Positions 63,289-64,000 of a stretch of DNA of 64,000 bases are shown here, in pieces. The notes under the pieces were generated by a model. The model was not told the DNA's origin and ran no database searches. It saw only the letters and a program-made list of their open reading frames with translations. A program made the position numbers and the translations under genes. Source of the DNA: Neisseria animalis (GTDB lineage: Bacteria; Pseudomonadota; Gammaproteobacteria; Burkholderiales; Neisseriaceae); NCBI RefSeq assembly GCF_900636515.1, contig NZ_LR134287.1, forward strand, positions 1,488,001-1,552,000, in the 5' to 3' direction. Position 1 is the first letter of the stretch. The number at the start of each line of letters is the position of its first letter.

Positions 63289-64000
63289 ATGAGTGAGAAC
63301 CACGAATCTTCGTATAGCGAATTACACCGCCCCTCGTCGTCGTTTTCCAGCCGTGACGAATATCTGAATCACGAGCTGCAAATCATGCAGCCCAAACGCT
63401 GGCGGGTCAATTTGCCGTTCCGCGACTACCGTTTTGAATGGGAAGACATGATTCCCGCTTTTGCCGGCACCATCGGCAAAGTGGTTATGGTCGGAGCTGT
63501 GGCGGCCGCATTTGCCGGTCCGTTGGGGCTTTCTTCCGATTTTATCTTAGAAAATGTGCGCTATGAGCTGCTGATTGCCGCAGTGTTTATTTTGCTGCTG
63601 TCCGGCTTTTTCCTGCCAAGCGCCAACCTGCCGGGTACGCACGGCCCGCTGATTCCGCTGATTCCGCTGGTGGTGGCGGCAGGCGGACACCCTTTGGCGT
63701 TCGGTCTGCTCATCGGTATCTTCGGTTTCCTGCTGGGCATTACCAAAGGCGGCAGCCTGATGGCGAAGCTGACCAGTAACGGCGTATGCGGCGGTCTGCT
63801 GCTGTATCTCGGCTTTATCGGCACAACCGGACAAGTCGCCAAGCTGTTCCAATGGGCGGAAGGTTTCGGCAAAGCCCATATTGCCTTTATCGTCATCATC
63901 GGTACCATTCTGCTTTACGCGCTGTTGGAGCATTGGAAAAAACGCTGGCTGGCTGTGCCTTTGGGCTGCGTGCTGGCAGGCGTAACCGCTTATGCCTTGG
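63289..64000 (+). CDS. DUF3360-family membrane protein (partial, runs off the window)
   Basis: First 237 codons. ATG 63289 follows AGAGGTGAAAACC. A conserved hydrophilic N-terminus (SYSELHRPSSSFSSRDEYLN; MQPKRWRVNLPFRDYRFEWED) leads into several membrane helices (TIGKVVMVGAVAAAFAGPLG; LPGTHGPLIPLIPLVVAAGG). I recognise the DUF3360 family, putative membrane transporters also present in Vibrio; substrate not known. The C-terminal half is outside the window. Confidence 0.78.
   Translation, partial: MSENHESSYSELHRPSSSFSSRDEYLNHELQIMQPKRWRVNLPFRDYRFEWEDMIPAFAGTIGKVVMVGAVAAAFAGPLGLSSDFILENVRYELLIAAVFILLLSGFFLPSANLPGTHGPLIPLIPLVVAAGGHPLAFGLLIGIFGFLLGITKGGSLMAKLTSNGVCGGLLLYLGFIGTTGQVAKLFQWAEGFGKAHIAFIVIIGTILLYALLEHWKKRWLAVPLGCVLAGVTAYAL

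Noticed and set aside
1..64000. CRISPR arrays, tRNA or rRNA genes, prophage
   Set aside because: The repeated units are uptake words and miniature elements without regular spacers; no cloverleaf or rRNA sequence was noticed and no phage structural gene is present.

Overview
The window is a chromosomal segment of a naturally transformable, oral-type Neisseria or close relative. The evidence is the density of 10-12 bp DNA uptake sequences, many arranged as inverted pairs that form terminators, together with Neisseria-like versions of PilW, KpsC/KpsS, RpsA, DnaX and LapAB and Correia-type miniature repeats. The dominant uptake word is GCCGTCTGCA(AA), not the textbook GCCGTCTGAA. The textbook form is a minority and is the only form in the copper cassette.

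Layout. 0-2.5 kb: end of hisS, then yfgM and der. 2.7-5.1 kb: low-GC two-gene module with a His/Cys-rich small protein and a nuclease-helicase of the DUF2075 family interrupted by one in-frame stop. 5.4-9.8 kb: cysH, dinB, a lipoprotein and cysJ. 10.5-13 kb: MscS-type channel and bioB. 13.2-19.3 kb: copper region with a MerR-type promoter, copZ, a DUF411 periplasmic protein and copA, then an IS630-family element, htpX and cueR. 19.7-22.6 kb: lutACB for lactate oxidation. 22.9-29 kb: LysE-type exporter, lipoprotein, AI-2E-type permease, aroA and an LTA-synthase-like sulfatase. 29.3-34.2 kb: ndk-rlmN-pilW-rodZ-ispG. 34.4-39.6 kb: zapE, ihfB-rpsA-cmk, an unknown gene and an Lrp regulator. 39.9-49.9 kb: azlCD, rsmB, ppa, thyA, a small secreted protein, lapAB, ilvE and kpsC. 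50.4-56.8 kb: kpsS, dnaX, mltB and mdh. 57-61.4 kb: accessory island with a phase-variable gene (poly-G tract, currently OFF), arsenite exporter, chrA, arsC and arsR. 61.4-64 kb: riboflavin gene with an HTH extension and the start of a DUF3360 membrane protein.

Mobile DNA. Ten near-identical 107 bp palindromic miniature elements are scattered through the window, five in each orientation. Their inner sequence resembles the Correia element, but their ends resemble the terminal repeats of the IS630-family element at 16.8-17.7 kb, which directly abuts one copy. This suggests a transposase/MITE pair. Relics of longer Correia-like elements are also present.

How genes work together. CueR (18.8 kb) probably controls copZ through a 19-bp-spaced promoter at 13.27 kb; CopZ, the DUF411 protein and CopA would handle cuprous ion in cytoplasm, periplasm and membrane. 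The ars operon has a perfect inverted repeat just upstream of arsR. CysH and CysJ belong to assimilatory sulfate reduction, but cysI is not in the window. No tRNA, rRNA, CRISPR array or prophage was seen.
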